Origin: UBA10649 sp964391765
Lineage (GTDB): Bacteria; Actinomycetota; Actinomycetes; S36-B12
Direction: 5' to 3'
DNA length: 36,306 nt
Assembly (NCBI GenBank): GCA_964391765.1
Contig: CAYMNG010000010.1
Location: 1 to 36,306 of the forward strand
The translations under genes and the position numbers were made by a program. Below the pieces are notes generated by a model. The model ran no database searches. It had not been told where the DNA came from and saw nothing but the letters and a program-made list of their open reading frames with translations. Shown here in pieces: positions 22,847 through 31,416 of the stretch. Position 1 is the first letter of the stretch. Each line of letters opens with the position of its first letter.

Positions 22847-24027
22847 AGGCGCCGCGGATCGCGATCATCGGCGCCGGCGTCGGTGGCCTGACCGTTGCCC
22901 TGGCACTGCGCGAACGCGGCTTCGACGCGCAGATCTACGAGCGGACAGTCGAGTTGCGAGAGGTGGGTGCCGCGGTCTACCTCGCGGCGAACGCCTCGCG
23001 GTTCATCGAGCGCTTCGGCCTGGGCCAGCAGTTCACCGACGTCTCGTGGGCGCCGACCGCCCTCATCTACCGCGACGGGCGCGACGGGCGCGTCATCGGC
23101 AGGCATACCGGTACCGAGTCCGACCTGTGGGGCGCCCCCGGCTGGGGCGTCCACCGCGCCGACCTCCAGCGCATCCTGTCCGAGGCCGTCGGGCTCGACC
23201 GGATCCACCTGGGCAAGGCGCTGACCGCGTACCAGCAGGACGACCATGAGGTCACGCTCACGTTCGCCGACGGCACGTCGGCGACGGCGGACCTCGTCAT
23301 CGGCGCGGACGGGGCACGATCGACCGTCCGCGAGCTGATGATCGGCTTCGACGACAAGATCTACACCGGCCGCAGCGGGTTTCGCGGGATCGTCCCGCTG
23401 TCGCAGTTGCCGAGCCTGCCCGACCCGGGGGCCCTGCAGTTCTGGATCGGCCCCGACGGCCACCTCCTGCACTACCCGATCGGCAAGGACGGCGACCTCA
23501 TCAACTTCCTGCTGGTCAAGAAGATGCCGTGGGAGGGCGACGACTGGACCGTTCCGGCACAACCGGACGAGCACCTGCGCCTGTTCGCCGGATGGCATCC
23601 GGCCGTGATCGAGATGATCAGCGCGCCCACGTTCGACCTGCGCTGGGCCCTGAACCGACGGCCACCGCTGTCGCGGTGGTACGACGGCCGGGTCGTCCTC
23701 CTCGGCGACGCCGCGCACGCCCTCGTCCCGCACCACGGCCAGGGGGCGAACCAGACGGTGGAGGACGCCGTCGTCTTCGCTCGCACGCTGGCCGAGGCCG
23801 ACGCCCTCCCCGCGGCGCTGGCTTCGTACCAGAGCCAACGACTGGTGCGCACGGCCCAGGTGCAGACCGCGTCCTACGTCACCGCCGAGGTGCTGCACCT
23901 GCCCGACGGAACCGAGGCCGTGCACCGCGACGAGCACCTCGCCTCGGCCGCCTGGGTCCACGGTCAACTCGACTGGATCCACTCCTACAACGCCGATCCC
24001 GACTTCGCAAAGGTGGTTCACGCATGA
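22843..24027 (+). CDS. FAD-dependent aromatic monooxygenase (salicylate hydroxylase-like)
   Basis: The 394-residue protein is a single-component flavoprotein hydroxylase: the Rossmann GAGVGGLTVALAL starts near residue 10, the DG motif GADGARSTVR spans 154-163, and GDAAHALVPHHGQGANQ spans 287-303. It resembles salicylate 1-hydroxylase, 3-hydroxybenzoate 6-hydroxylase and 6-hydroxynicotinate 3-monooxygenase. It would convert an aromatic acid or phenol with NAD(P)H and O2. It starts at a GTG overlapping the hydrolase stop (GTGA). A second hydroxylase besides the HpaB-like one implies two hydroxylations, or two entry routes, before ring cleavage. Confidence 0.87.
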   Translation: MKAPRIAIIGAGVGGLTVALALRERGFDAQIYERTVELREVGAAVYLAANASRFIERFGLGQQFTDVSWAPTALIYRDGRDGRVIGRHTGTESDLWGAPGWGVHRADLQRILSEAVGLDRIHLGKALTAYQQDDHEVTLTFADGTSATADLVIGADGARSTVRELMIGFDDKIYTGRSGFRGIVPLSQLPSLPDPGALQFWIGPDGHLLHYPIGKDGDLINFLLVKKMPWEGDDWTVPAQPDEHLRLFAGWHPAVIEMISAPTFDLRWALNRRPPLSRWYDGRVVLLGDAAHALVPHHGQGANQTVEDAVVFARTLAEADALPAALASYQSQRLVRTAQVQTASYVTAEVLHLPDGTEAVHRDEHLASAAWVHGQLDWIHSYNADPDFAKVVHA

Positions 24028-24884
24028 ACATCGAACAGCTCGGATACCTGGGCTTCAACTCGACCGATCCCGCCGCGTTCGGCTCGTACGCGACCGACGC
24101 GCTGGGCATGCAGGCGGTCGACCTCGGCACCGGCCGGCCGTCCTTCCGCATCGACTCCTACGAACAGCGCGTCATCGTCGAGCCGTCGGACACCAGCGGC
24201 GCGGCCTACATCGGCTGGCAGGTCGCCGACTCCGCGGCCCTGCAGGCGGCCGCCGCGCAGGTCCAGGCGGCCGGGGTCGCGGTGCACGAGGCGACACCGG
24301 AGGAACTCGAGGTCCGCCGCGTCGCCGACATGGTCCACTTCCTCGATCCGGCCGGTCACCGCGTCGAGTTGTTCGCCGGCCCGTCCCGCTCCGCAGCCGC
24401 GTTCACGTCCCCCCGGGACATCCCGGCCTTCGTCGCGGAGGAACTGGGGCTGGGCCACTGCGTCCTGACCACCCGGGATCTGCCCACGACGCAGGCCTTC
24501 TACACCGACGTCCTCGGGTTCAAGATCAGCGACTACATGATCGAGTCGCCGTTCACCGCGACCTTCCTGCACTGCAATCCCCGCCACCACAGCATCGCGC
24601 TGGTCGACGGGAGCTTCTTCGGCATTCCGAACCTCATGCACCACTTCATGTTGGAGATCGAGGACGAGAACGAGGTCGGTCGCGCGTGGGATCGCGTGCA
24701 GCGCGACGGCGTGCCCGTGGGGATGACGATCGGTCGGCACACGAACGACTTCATGTTCTCGTTCTACGTCGCCTCGCCGATCGGCGTGCTGACCGAGTTC
24801 GGGGCCGGCGGCCGGCTGATCGACGACGCGACCTGGCAGCCGTGGCAGATGCCGGGCCCGGACATCTGGGGACACACGCACTGA
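24024..24884 (+). CDS. Type I extradiol ring-cleavage dioxygenase
   Basis: The 286-residue protein has two VOC modules (about 1-125 and 135-286), the usual size of BphC/HsaC-type enzymes. The Fe(II) ligands read as His145 (GLGHCVL), His206 or His207 (MHHFML) and Glu258 (LTEFGAGG). Second-shell residues His189, His239 and Tyr248 are also present. It would cleave a catechol next to one hydroxyl, giving a coloured dienoate for the hydrolase encoded upstream. It overlaps the monooxygenase gene by ATGA. It is the last gene of the operon; no hydratase, aldolase or ferredoxin genes follow. Confidence 0.9.
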   Translation: MNIEQLGYLGFNSTDPAAFGSYATDALGMQAVDLGTGRPSFRIDSYEQRVIVEPSDTSGAAYIGWQVADSAALQAAAAQVQAAGVAVHEATPEELEVRRVADMVHFLDPAGHRVELFAGPSRSAAAFTSPRDIPAFVAEELGLGHCVLTTRDLPTTQAFYTDVLGFKISDYMIESPFTATFLHCNPRHHSIALVDGSFFGIPNLMHHFMLEIEDENEVGRAWDRVQRDGVPVGMTIGRHTNDFMFSFYVASPIGVLTEFGAGGRLIDDATWQPWQMPGPDIWGHTH

Positions 24885-24987
24885 CGTCCGGCGAAGCGAT
24901 CGGGCCCGGGCCGCTCCCCGGATTCAGCGCCTTGGCCGCCACCGCGGGAAGCGGCCCGGCCACAATGGCCCCGGGAGGACCGCCGGC

Positions 24988-25851
24988 ATGTGGCTCGGGT
25001 TCGCGCTCGGCTCGGCCGCCTTCGCCGGGCTCGTCGCGATCCTGGCGAAGGCGGGCATCCGGCACGTCCCCTCGAACCTCGCGACGGCCCTGCGCACCCT
25101 CGTCGTCCTCGCGCTCGCCTGGTTGATGGTGCTGGTCGTCGGCTCCCAGTCGACGATCCCGACTGTCCCCACACGCAGCCTGGTCTTCCTCGTGCTGTCC
25201 GGCCTGGCCACCGGCGGGGCCTGGCTGTGCTACTTCCGGGCGCTGCAGACAGGCCCGGTCAACCCGGTCGTCGCCGTCGACCGCTCGAGCCTGGCCCTGA
25301 CGGTCGTCCTCGGCATGACCGTCTTCGGCGAGGTCGGGCACCTGCCGTTGCGCCTGGCCGGACTGGTCACCATCGCCGTGGGCACCTACCTGGTCGTCCA
25401 GTGGCAGCCGCCGACCCAGCGCGCCAGCACGGGCCTGGGCTGGCTGCCGTACGCGATCGCGTCCGCGGTCCTCGCGAGCGTGACGACGGTCCTGGCGAAG
25501 GTCGGGATCGAGGACGTCGAGACGAACCTCGGCACCGCGATCCGCACCACGGTCGTGCTCGTCCTGGCCTGGGCGATCGTCTTCGGGACGGGGGAGCAGC
25601 GCCGACTCCCGTCGCTGCCCCGACGTGAACTCGCCCTCGTGCTCGCCTCCGGTGTCGCGACCGGCGCGTCGTGGCTGTGCTTCTTCGCGGCGTTGCAGAC
25701 CGGTCCGGTCAGTGCCGTCGTCCCGGTCGACAAGCTCAGCATCGTCGTGACCGCCGCCCTCGCCTTCGCGGTGTTCGGCGAACGCCTCACCCGGCGAGGA
25801 CTCCTCGGCCTGGTGCTGCTGATCGCCGGCACGTTCGCGATGGTCGCCTGA
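24988..25851 (+). CDS. EamA-family (DMT superfamily) transporter
   Basis: The 287-residue protein is made of two homologous halves, each starting AS/FA...ILAKAGI or VLAKVGI and ending in a Pro-V-D-(R/K) segment followed by VFGE. That gives about ten membrane segments, typical of 10-TMS DMT exporters. Substrate is unknown. It lies 103 bases after the dioxygenase on the same strand with its own GGGAGGACC ribosome-binding site. Export or uptake of an aromatic compound is possible but unsupported. Confidence 0.85.
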   Translation: MWLGFALGSAAFAGLVAILAKAGIRHVPSNLATALRTLVVLALAWLMVLVVGSQSTIPTVPTRSLVFLVLSGLATGGAWLCYFRALQTGPVNPVVAVDRSSLALTVVLGMTVFGEVGHLPLRLAGLVTIAVGTYLVVQWQPPTQRASTGLGWLPYAIASAVLASVTTVLAKVGIEDVETNLGTAIRTTVVLVLAWAIVFGTGEQRRLPSLPRRELALVLASGVATGASWLCFFAALQTGPVSAVVPVDKLSIVVTAALAFAVFGERLTRRGLLGLVLLIAGTFAMVA

Positions 25852-25889
25852 GCCGATATCGTCCAGCGACGGCCGGACGGAGGGCAGGC

Positions 25890-26357
25890 ATGGGCGCGCA
25901 GATCAGCATCCAGCGTCGGCTCTTCCCGCAGGCGACCTGCTTCGGCTGCGGTCCGGCGAACGCCAAGGGCCTTCGGTTGGAGAGCTTCGCCCGGGACGGC
26001 GTCGTCGTCGCCCGGTTCGCACCGTGGCCCGAGCACGACAACGGCCTGGGCTTCCTCAACGGCGGAATCATCGCGACGGTGCTGGACTGCCACAGCGGTG
26101 CAGCCGTGTTCGACGAGGCCGCGACCCGCGACGTGCGGGCCGGCGAGGGCCTGCCGTTCCCGTTCGTGACCGCCGGCCTGGACATCCGATTCCGCCGGCC
26201 CGTGCCGCTCGGCGATTCGAGCGACCTGCGCGCGTATGTCACCGACGCCGGCGACGAGCAGATGACCGTGGTCGCCGAGTTGTGGTGGGACGGCCGACTG
26301 CGCGCCCAGGGCACCGCGCTGTGGCGGCGCTGGCGCCCACGCACGACGGACGGCTGA
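25890..26357 (+). CDS. PaaI-type hotdog thioesterase
   Basis: The 155-residue protein has CFGCGPANAKGLRL near residue 17, NGLGFLNGGIIATVLDCHSGAA near 50-70 (hotdog helix with the GG and Asp typical of PaaI/THEM4-like enzymes), and FRRPVPLGD. It probably hydrolyses acyl-CoA thioesters; the substrate is unknown. GGAGGG precedes the ATG. It is 38 bases from the transporter gene, so the two may form an operon. Confidence 0.82.
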   Translation: MGAQISIQRRLFPQATCFGCGPANAKGLRLESFARDGVVVARFAPWPEHDNGLGFLNGGIIATVLDCHSGAAVFDEAATRDVRAGEGLPFPFVTAGLDIRFRRPVPLGDSSDLRAYVTDAGDEQMTVVAELWWDGRLRAQGTALWRRWRPRTTDG

Positions 26358-26497
26358 GCGCGGGCTGAGGGCCGGCTGCGCGTCGGCTGGGCCCGGGTCA
26401 GGAGCCGCCCGGACGCCGGCGACCGGGTTAGGCTCGACTCCACCATCCGCCCCGCGCGAGCGCGGGCAGCCCCCGCACCGAGCACCGGAGGGACCCG

Positions 26498-27037
26498 ATG
26501 AAGCGCATCGCACGGACACCGGCAGTCACCGTCGCGGCGGGTGCGCTCGCGCTCACCGGTACCGTCGTCACCGCGTCGGGCGCGGCGGCCGCGGCAGTGC
26601 CCCGGTGCACCGCGGCGATGCTCTCGGCGAAGGTGACCGACACCGCGGCCGGCATGTCGCAGCCGGCGACGTACATCACCGTCACGAACACCGGCTCCGC
26701 CGCCTGCCGACTGCGCGGCTACCCGATCATCACCCGCATGACCACGAAGAAGGGGCCCCGGCAGGTCACGGTCAGTCACGGTGGCGTGCAGAACGCGCCG
26801 CAGGTCCCGGTCAAGCGGATCGTCCTCGCCCCCGGCGCCCACGCCTGGTTCGCGATCGGCACCGCGACCGCGTACGACCCGCCGGTCGTCACCTTCACCG
26901 GTGTCCGCTTCACGCCCAGTGCGGGGACCGCTGGTGGGCTCACCGTGACGGTCTCGCAGCAGGCGTCCGCGCCGTCCGGCAAGCCGTTCCCGGTGGGCGT
27001 CACCGCGTACGCGAAGGGGACCGGTACGGCCTCCTGA
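26498..27037 (+). CDS. Secreted DUF4232 protein
   Basis: The 179-residue protein has a clear signal peptide (MKR, then a hydrophobic stretch ending ASGAAAAA, about residues 1-33). A DUF4232-type beta-sandwich follows, with PRCTAAMLSAKV, YITVTNTGSAACRLRGYPII (paired Cys) and APGAHAWFAIG. It is probably exported to the cell surface; function is unknown. GGAGGG lies upstream of the ATG, and TAGGCT at 26429-26434 is a possible -10. Confidence 0.85.
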   Translation: MKRIARTPAVTVAAGALALTGTVVTASGAAAAAVPRCTAAMLSAKVTDTAAGMSQPATYITVTNTGSAACRLRGYPIITRMTTKKGPRQVTVSHGGVQNAPQVPVKRIVLAPGAHAWFAIGTATAYDPPVVTFTGVRFTPSAGTAGGLTVTVSQQASAPSGKPFPVGVTAYAKGTGTAS

Positions 27038-27044
27038 CCACCGG

Positions 27045-28193
27045 TCAGGTGCCCGCGCGACCGCAGGCCGTGGCGACGGCTCGCGCGAAGTCGGCCCACG
27101 TCGGCACCGCGTGCGGGTCGAGTTCGGCGGCGAGGTCGGCCAGCGCCCCCGGCGCGGAGTACCGGGTGAACGTCGCGACGAGCGCGTCGTGGCTCATCGC
27201 CGGCACCCGTCGGGCGCCACGGCCGGCCATGACGTCGCCCGCGGGCTGCACGCCGTCGTACAGCACCGGGGTCCCCTGGCGGATCGCCTCGAGCACGGGG
27301 ATGCCGTAGCCCTCGACGCCGATCGACAAGAAGGCGCTCGCCTCGTTCACCAGGTCCCGGACCGCCTCGTCGGACGCCCCGACGACCCACGAGACCGGCA
27401 GGTCGGAGTCGGCCGCGGCGCGCACGGTGGTGTTGATCGCGGCGTCCGACGCCGACGGACCGCCGGCGAAGACCAGTTCGGCCTCGATCCCGGTGGCCAC
27501 CGCGGCGGCGAACGCGTCCAGGATCTCGACCGGGCGCTTGCGGGCCTCGAGCGTGCCCAACCGGACGAACCGGGCTCGCTGCGGCGCGCGACCGGCTCGC
27601 ACGTCCAGGTGGTCGCCGCCGGGGTGCGCGACGGTGATGGGCAGTGCCGGGTCGCGCCGCAGGCGGGTGAGGATGGCGTCCCGGGCGTATCCGCTGATGC
27701 ACACCACCGCGTCGGCGGTCGCCAGCAGTCGGAAGTACTCGCTCACCCAGCCGGTCGCGCCGGGCCGGAATCGGTAGTTGGCCGGCTCGCTCATCGGCAG
27801 CGTGTCGTAGCCGATCATGACCGTCGGCACGCACCGGGTCATCAGCGCGAACCGGTCCAGCACCGCCGGCAGGTACGAGACCTCCGGTAGCAGCCACGCG
27901 TCGTAGATCGCGACGAGGTCGCCCGCCGAAACATGTGTCGCCCCGCACCCGGCGATCGCAGCCGTGACAGCGGCGCGCAGGTCGGTCCCCGGCTCGCAGG
28001 GCGCGAACGGGATCGCGAGCACCTGCGCCGCCTGCTCGGGGGTCAGCAGGGCGAACCGGTCCCCGACCGGCGCCACGAAGTCGGCGGCGACGTCGGCCGG
28101 CCAGCAGATCGCCAGGTACTGCAGCACCCGCTGGATGCCGGACCCGTACGGGTCGCGGGCGAACTGCTCCAGGTCGATGCCGACGTAGGTCAT
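27045..28193 (-). CDS. Glycosyltransferase, GT4-like
   Basis: The 382-residue protein has two Rossmann-like halves. The C-terminal half shows RFVRLGTLEARKRPVEILDAFA, AELVFAGGPSASD, then FLSIGVEGYGIPVLEAIRQGTPVL with the EGYGxPxxEA donor-binding motif of GT-B enzymes (about residues 280-305). It probably adds a sugar from a nucleotide-activated donor during surface polysaccharide assembly. No membrane segment is seen. It starts at the ATG at 28193, divergent from the membrane gene at 28241, and converges with the DUF4232 gene. It resembles the glycosyltransferase modules of the large protein at 31417-35025. Confidence 0.82.
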   Translation of the reverse strand: MTYVGIDLEQFARDPYGSGIQRVLQYLAICWPADVAADFVAPVGDRFALLTPEQAAQVLAIPFAPCEPGTDLRAAVTAAIAGCGATHVSAGDLVAIYDAWLLPEVSYLPAVLDRFALMTRCVPTVMIGYDTLPMSEPANYRFRPGATGWVSEYFRLLATADAVVCISGYARDAILTRLRRDPALPITVAHPGGDHLDVRAGRAPQRARFVRLGTLEARKRPVEILDAFAAAVATGIEAELVFAGGPSASDAAINTTVRAAADSDLPVSWVVGASDEAVRDLVNEASAFLSIGVEGYGIPVLEAIRQGTPVLYDGVQPAGDVMAGRGARRVPAMSHDALVATFTRYSAPGALADLAAELDPHAVPTWADFARAVATACGRAGT

Positions 28194-28227
28194 GGCCGGC
28201 GGGCCAGTCGGCGAGCGCGCATGCGGC

Positions 28228-28240
28228 TACGTTAGGGGAC
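28228..28240 (+). promoter_or_regulatory. Leaderless -10 element for the 28241 gene
   Basis: TACGTT (28228-28233) stands exactly 7 bases before the GTG at 28241, with no ribosome-binding site. The layout is identical to that at 17207-17220. Confidence 0.5.
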
Positions 28241-29821
28241 GTGAGCGCAAAGGGTGCGGCGGCGGTCGTCGCGGCTCCGATCGGCTGGGCCGTCGCGGGC
28301 TTGATCACGGCGTTCTCGCGCGCTCCCCTGTGGCAGACGATGGCCGACCCGGTCTACGTGTACCTCGTCGGTGGTGTCGAGATCGTGCAGGGCCAGCCGA
28401 GTTTCGCGAACCAGCACCCAGGGACGCCGCTGTTCTGGCTCTACGGTGTTCTATCGGTCCTGACTCATCTGGCGACCGGCGAGGGGTCGCTTGCCCAGGA
28501 CGTCGTCGCCCGACCCGAGGTGTTCCTCACGGTCGTCGACGTGGTCCTCGTCGTCGGCCAGTCGGCCGGACTGCTCGTCCTTGGGTGGGGCATCTGGCGC
28601 AGGTTCACGCTCGGCGCGGCGCTGGTGGCCCAGGCGATTGCGATGGGCGCCCGGTCGCTGCTGGACTCTCCGGCATCACCCGTGCCGCTGCAACTTGCGG
28701 TGATGCTGGCGCTGATCGGTGTCGTGGCACCCGCACTCGACGGGCGTCGGGAGACCGTGAATGGCCGCCGCGTCGCCGCGATCGGAGTTTTGCTAGCCAT
28801 AGGGTTCACCACGAAACTCACGTTCTTTCCGGCGCTGGCACTGCCGTTGCTGCTCTACCGCCGCCAGGATCTGCTGCGGATCTATGCCTGGTTCGTCGGC
28901 ATCTCCGCGGCGACGGTCCTTCTGACCGTCCGCGGCGAGTTGCTGAACACCGTGGTGTGGTGGCGCAATCTGCTGTTGACGTCCGGTCGCACGCCGGATG
29001 ACGTGTCGACGAGGTCGGTCACCCGAGGTCTGCTTGAGATTCCCTCGGTCGCCTTGACGTGGACGCCGTTCGTCGTGGTCGCGCTGCTGGCCGTAGGCGT
29101 GTGCTGGGTCGTGCGTCGGCGCCGCGGCGGGGCTCCGGACTGGCTTCCGTGGCGAGCATTTTCGGCCCTCGGGCTCGTCGTTGTGCTGTCCTACCTGTCG
29201 ACTGTGAAGACCTGGCGGCCGTGGGACCTCGTGCTGATCCCGGCCGCCCTCGCTGGCGTCGTCGCGGTCGCCTGGGCCTGGACCGTCCCGACGCCGTCCC
29301 GGTCCGCTGTCGGGCGGTGGCTCGCGGCGGTGCCGGTGCTCGCCGTGGTCGGCTCGCTCGCTGCCTCGTTCGCGGCGGTGCCCGGCGACATCGACCGGAC
29401 GCGCGCGGGGAAGGACTACCTCGACCTCATCGCGTTCATCGAGGACCGGGTCGCCAGTGGTGGCACGGTGATGACGTCGTACGGCGTGTTCGACCAGGCG
29501 ACGGCCCTGTATTTCGGGCAGTGGCTCAGTCAGCGCACCTTGGCGCCGGACATCGTGGCCCGTTACCCCGGCTACCTGGAGTACAAGCTCGAGAATGCGC
29601 ATTTCTACTACTTCACCGATGTCGGCGAGGTCGAGTTCACGTGTACCGGGCTGCGCGATCTGGCCAACAGCGCGAGCGGATTGATCTACGTGCCCGGTCG
29701 CAACATCGAGTTCCCCGCCGACCAGCCCCAGTACCAGAGCATCTCGATGGAGCCGGTCCGGCGTTTCGGCAACCAGACCGTATACCGGATCACCGAGGTG
29801 GAGTGCGGCAACCGCAAATAG
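28241..29821 (+). CDS. Polytopic membrane glycosyltransferase-like protein (GT39-type)
   Basis: The 526-residue protein has about ten hydrophobic segments in its first 380 residues and a soluble C-terminal domain. The start of the family fold shows YVYLVGGVEIVQGQPSFANQHPGTPLFWLYG, with Gly/His-Pro after the first segment, like lipid-linked-sugar-dependent transferases (PMT/ArnT/GT39 group). No catalytic residue can be assigned with certainty. Base composition appears less GC-rich than the flanking genes. It begins at a leaderless-type GTG and is followed by a second protein of the same general type. Confidence 0.68.
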   Translation: MSAKGAAAVVAAPIGWAVAGLITAFSRAPLWQTMADPVYVYLVGGVEIVQGQPSFANQHPGTPLFWLYGVLSVLTHLATGEGSLAQDVVARPEVFLTVVDVVLVVGQSAGLLVLGWGIWRRFTLGAALVAQAIAMGARSLLDSPASPVPLQLAVMLALIGVVAPALDGRRETVNGRRVAAIGVLLAIGFTTKLTFFPALALPLLLYRRQDLLRIYAWFVGISAATVLLTVRGELLNTVVWWRNLLLTSGRTPDDVSTRSVTRGLLEIPSVALTWTPFVVVALLAVGVCWVVRRRRGGAPDWLPWRAFSALGLVVVLSYLSTVKTWRPWDLVLIPAALAGVVAVAWAWTVPTPSRSAVGRWLAAVPVLAVVGSLAASFAAVPGDIDRTRAGKDYLDLIAFIEDRVASGGTVMTSYGVFDQATALYFGQWLSQRTLAPDIVARYPGYLEYKLENAHFYYFTDVGEVEFTCTGLRDLANSASGLIYVPGRNIEFPADQPQYQSISMEPVRRFGNQTVYRITEVECGNRK

Positions 29822-29913
29822 GAGACACGCCTTGTGCGGCTCCCGGGGCTTCGATGTCCGGTAGCATCCGGGCCGCCGAACGCTGCGTAGTTGGAGTTAC
29901 GGGGGAGGAGTCC

Positions 29914-31410
29914 TTGAACAGGATTCGTGGTTGGGCGAATGCCCACGGATGGATCGCCCTGATCTGGGCTGCGGTCCTCGGCGTCAGCATCTGGGTGCGG
30001 TGGCCGACTATGTCGTACGCGTTGCTGGAGGCGCACGCGTTCCGGCAGACGTTCACGACGATCATGATCCGGGAGTACATGTCCGGCGGGCTGTTCCAGC
30101 TTAGCCCCGTCCCGCTCTTCGGTCCTCCTTGGCAGTTGCCGACCGAGTTCCCGCTGTTCCAGTGGCTGGCGGCGCTCGGTGGGGACCTGATCGGGACGAC
30201 TCCGCAACTGGCCGGACGCCTGACGGCGCTCATGTTCTTCATCGCGACATCCCTGCTCGCCGCCTACCTGGCAACTCGTTGGTTCTCGAGCGCCGCAGGT
30301 GTAGTCGCGCTCGTCCTGATGCAGTTTCTTCCGTTCGCCTACCAGTGGGGGAACGCGCCGCTGATCGAGTTCGCGGCCACCACTGGGGCCCTCCTGGCCG
30401 TCACTTGCCTCGTCAAGTGGCTGGACGGCCCGCGTTGGTGGTGGGTTGCGCTGGCAACCGTCGCCTTCGGTGTCGCCGCTCTGATCAAGGTGCAGACGGC
30501 GCTGGCCTGGGCGCCGGTGTACGCGTGTGCCGGCATCGTCTGGGTGTGGCCAGGCTGGTGGCGGGCGAACCTGCGTCGGTGGGTGCTCGTGCTCCCACTC
30601 GTCGTCGCGGGGCTCGCGGCGGCAGTATGGACCCGGTTCGCGGATGCGTACAAGATGCGCAGCGCGTATACCGAATGGCTGTCCACGAGCAGTCTTCACG
30701 ACTGGTACTACGGCACGGTCGACCAGCGGCTCGATATCGCGACCTGGCAGATGATCACTGGGTACAGCGAGGCGATCGTCGGCTCGATCCTGGTGTTCTC
30801 GGTGCTGTTGATCACGGCACTGTTCGTCTGGCAGCGCCGATCCGTGACGCTTGCGCTGGCCGCCGCTTTGCCGGTGGCGGCGCTTGTCTTCACGAACGTC
30901 TACTACATGCACACGTACTACCAGGTGGCTGTCCTGCCTGCGTTGGTGATCGTCATGGCGGCCGGCATTGCCGGTCTCGTCCGGCTCGCGTCGGGGGTGC
31001 CGGCGAAAGCCGCGATCGCAGTTGTCGCTGTCGCGGTCGTCCTCGTATCGGCGTGGATCTCCGACGAGGGCAAGGTGATCTCCGAGCGCAAGGTAGCCGG
31101 AATCTACGACTTCCCCATCGCGACGGAGATGGCAGCCGTCATCCCCGACGGATCGGGTGTGGTCATGGTCGGGTGCGACTGGGACAGCACGTACTTCTAC
31201 CTGAGCGGGACGAGGGGCCTGATGGTTCGCGATGACATGCTGAGTCGGCCTATCCCGACGGACTGGCTGCGCAACGATCTGCGGTACCTGGTCACCTGCC
31301 GCCCGGACATCGACACGGCGGAGCTGTTCCCTAGCGGGACCAACCTGGAGCCGTTGTCGTCCGACATCTTCCGGATCGTGCTGCCGACCAGGCTGACCGG
31401 CGGTGCGTGA
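29914..31410 (+). CDS. Second polytopic membrane glycosyltransferase-like protein
   Basis: The 498-residue protein has about ten hydrophobic segments. The N-terminal part shows AHAFRQTFTTIMIREY followed by PTEFPLFQWLAALGGDLIG, the Asp/Glu- and Pro-containing first loop typical of GT39/ArnT-like transferases (WxExPL-like). The C-terminal 130 residues are soluble. The TTG at 29914 is preferred because GGGGGAGGAG lies just upstream at normal distance; an ATG at 29854 is in frame but has no such site. It probably acts with the preceding gene in moving a lipid-linked sugar. It converges with the large glycosyltransferase gene, leaving only 6 bases. Confidence 0.7.
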   Translation: MNRIRGWANAHGWIALIWAAVLGVSIWVRWPTMSYALLEAHAFRQTFTTIMIREYMSGGLFQLSPVPLFGPPWQLPTEFPLFQWLAALGGDLIGTTPQLAGRLTALMFFIATSLLAAYLATRWFSSAAGVVALVLMQFLPFAYQWGNAPLIEFAATTGALLAVTCLVKWLDGPRWWWVALATVAFGVAALIKVQTALAWAPVYACAGIVWVWPGWWRANLRRWVLVLPLVVAGLAAAVWTRFADAYKMRSAYTEWLSTSSLHDWYYGTVDQRLDIATWQMITGYSEAIVGSILVFSVLLITALFVWQRRSVTLALAAALPVAALVFTNVYYMHTYYQVAVLPALVIVMAAGIAGLVRLASGVPAKAAIAVVAVAVVLVSAWISDEGKVISERKVAGIYDFPIATEMAAVIPDGSGVVMVGCDWDSTYFYLSGTRGLMVRDDMLSRPIPTDWLRNDLRYLVTCRPDIDTAELFPSGTNLEPLSSDIFRIVLPTRLTGGA

Positions 31411-31416
31411 CCGACG

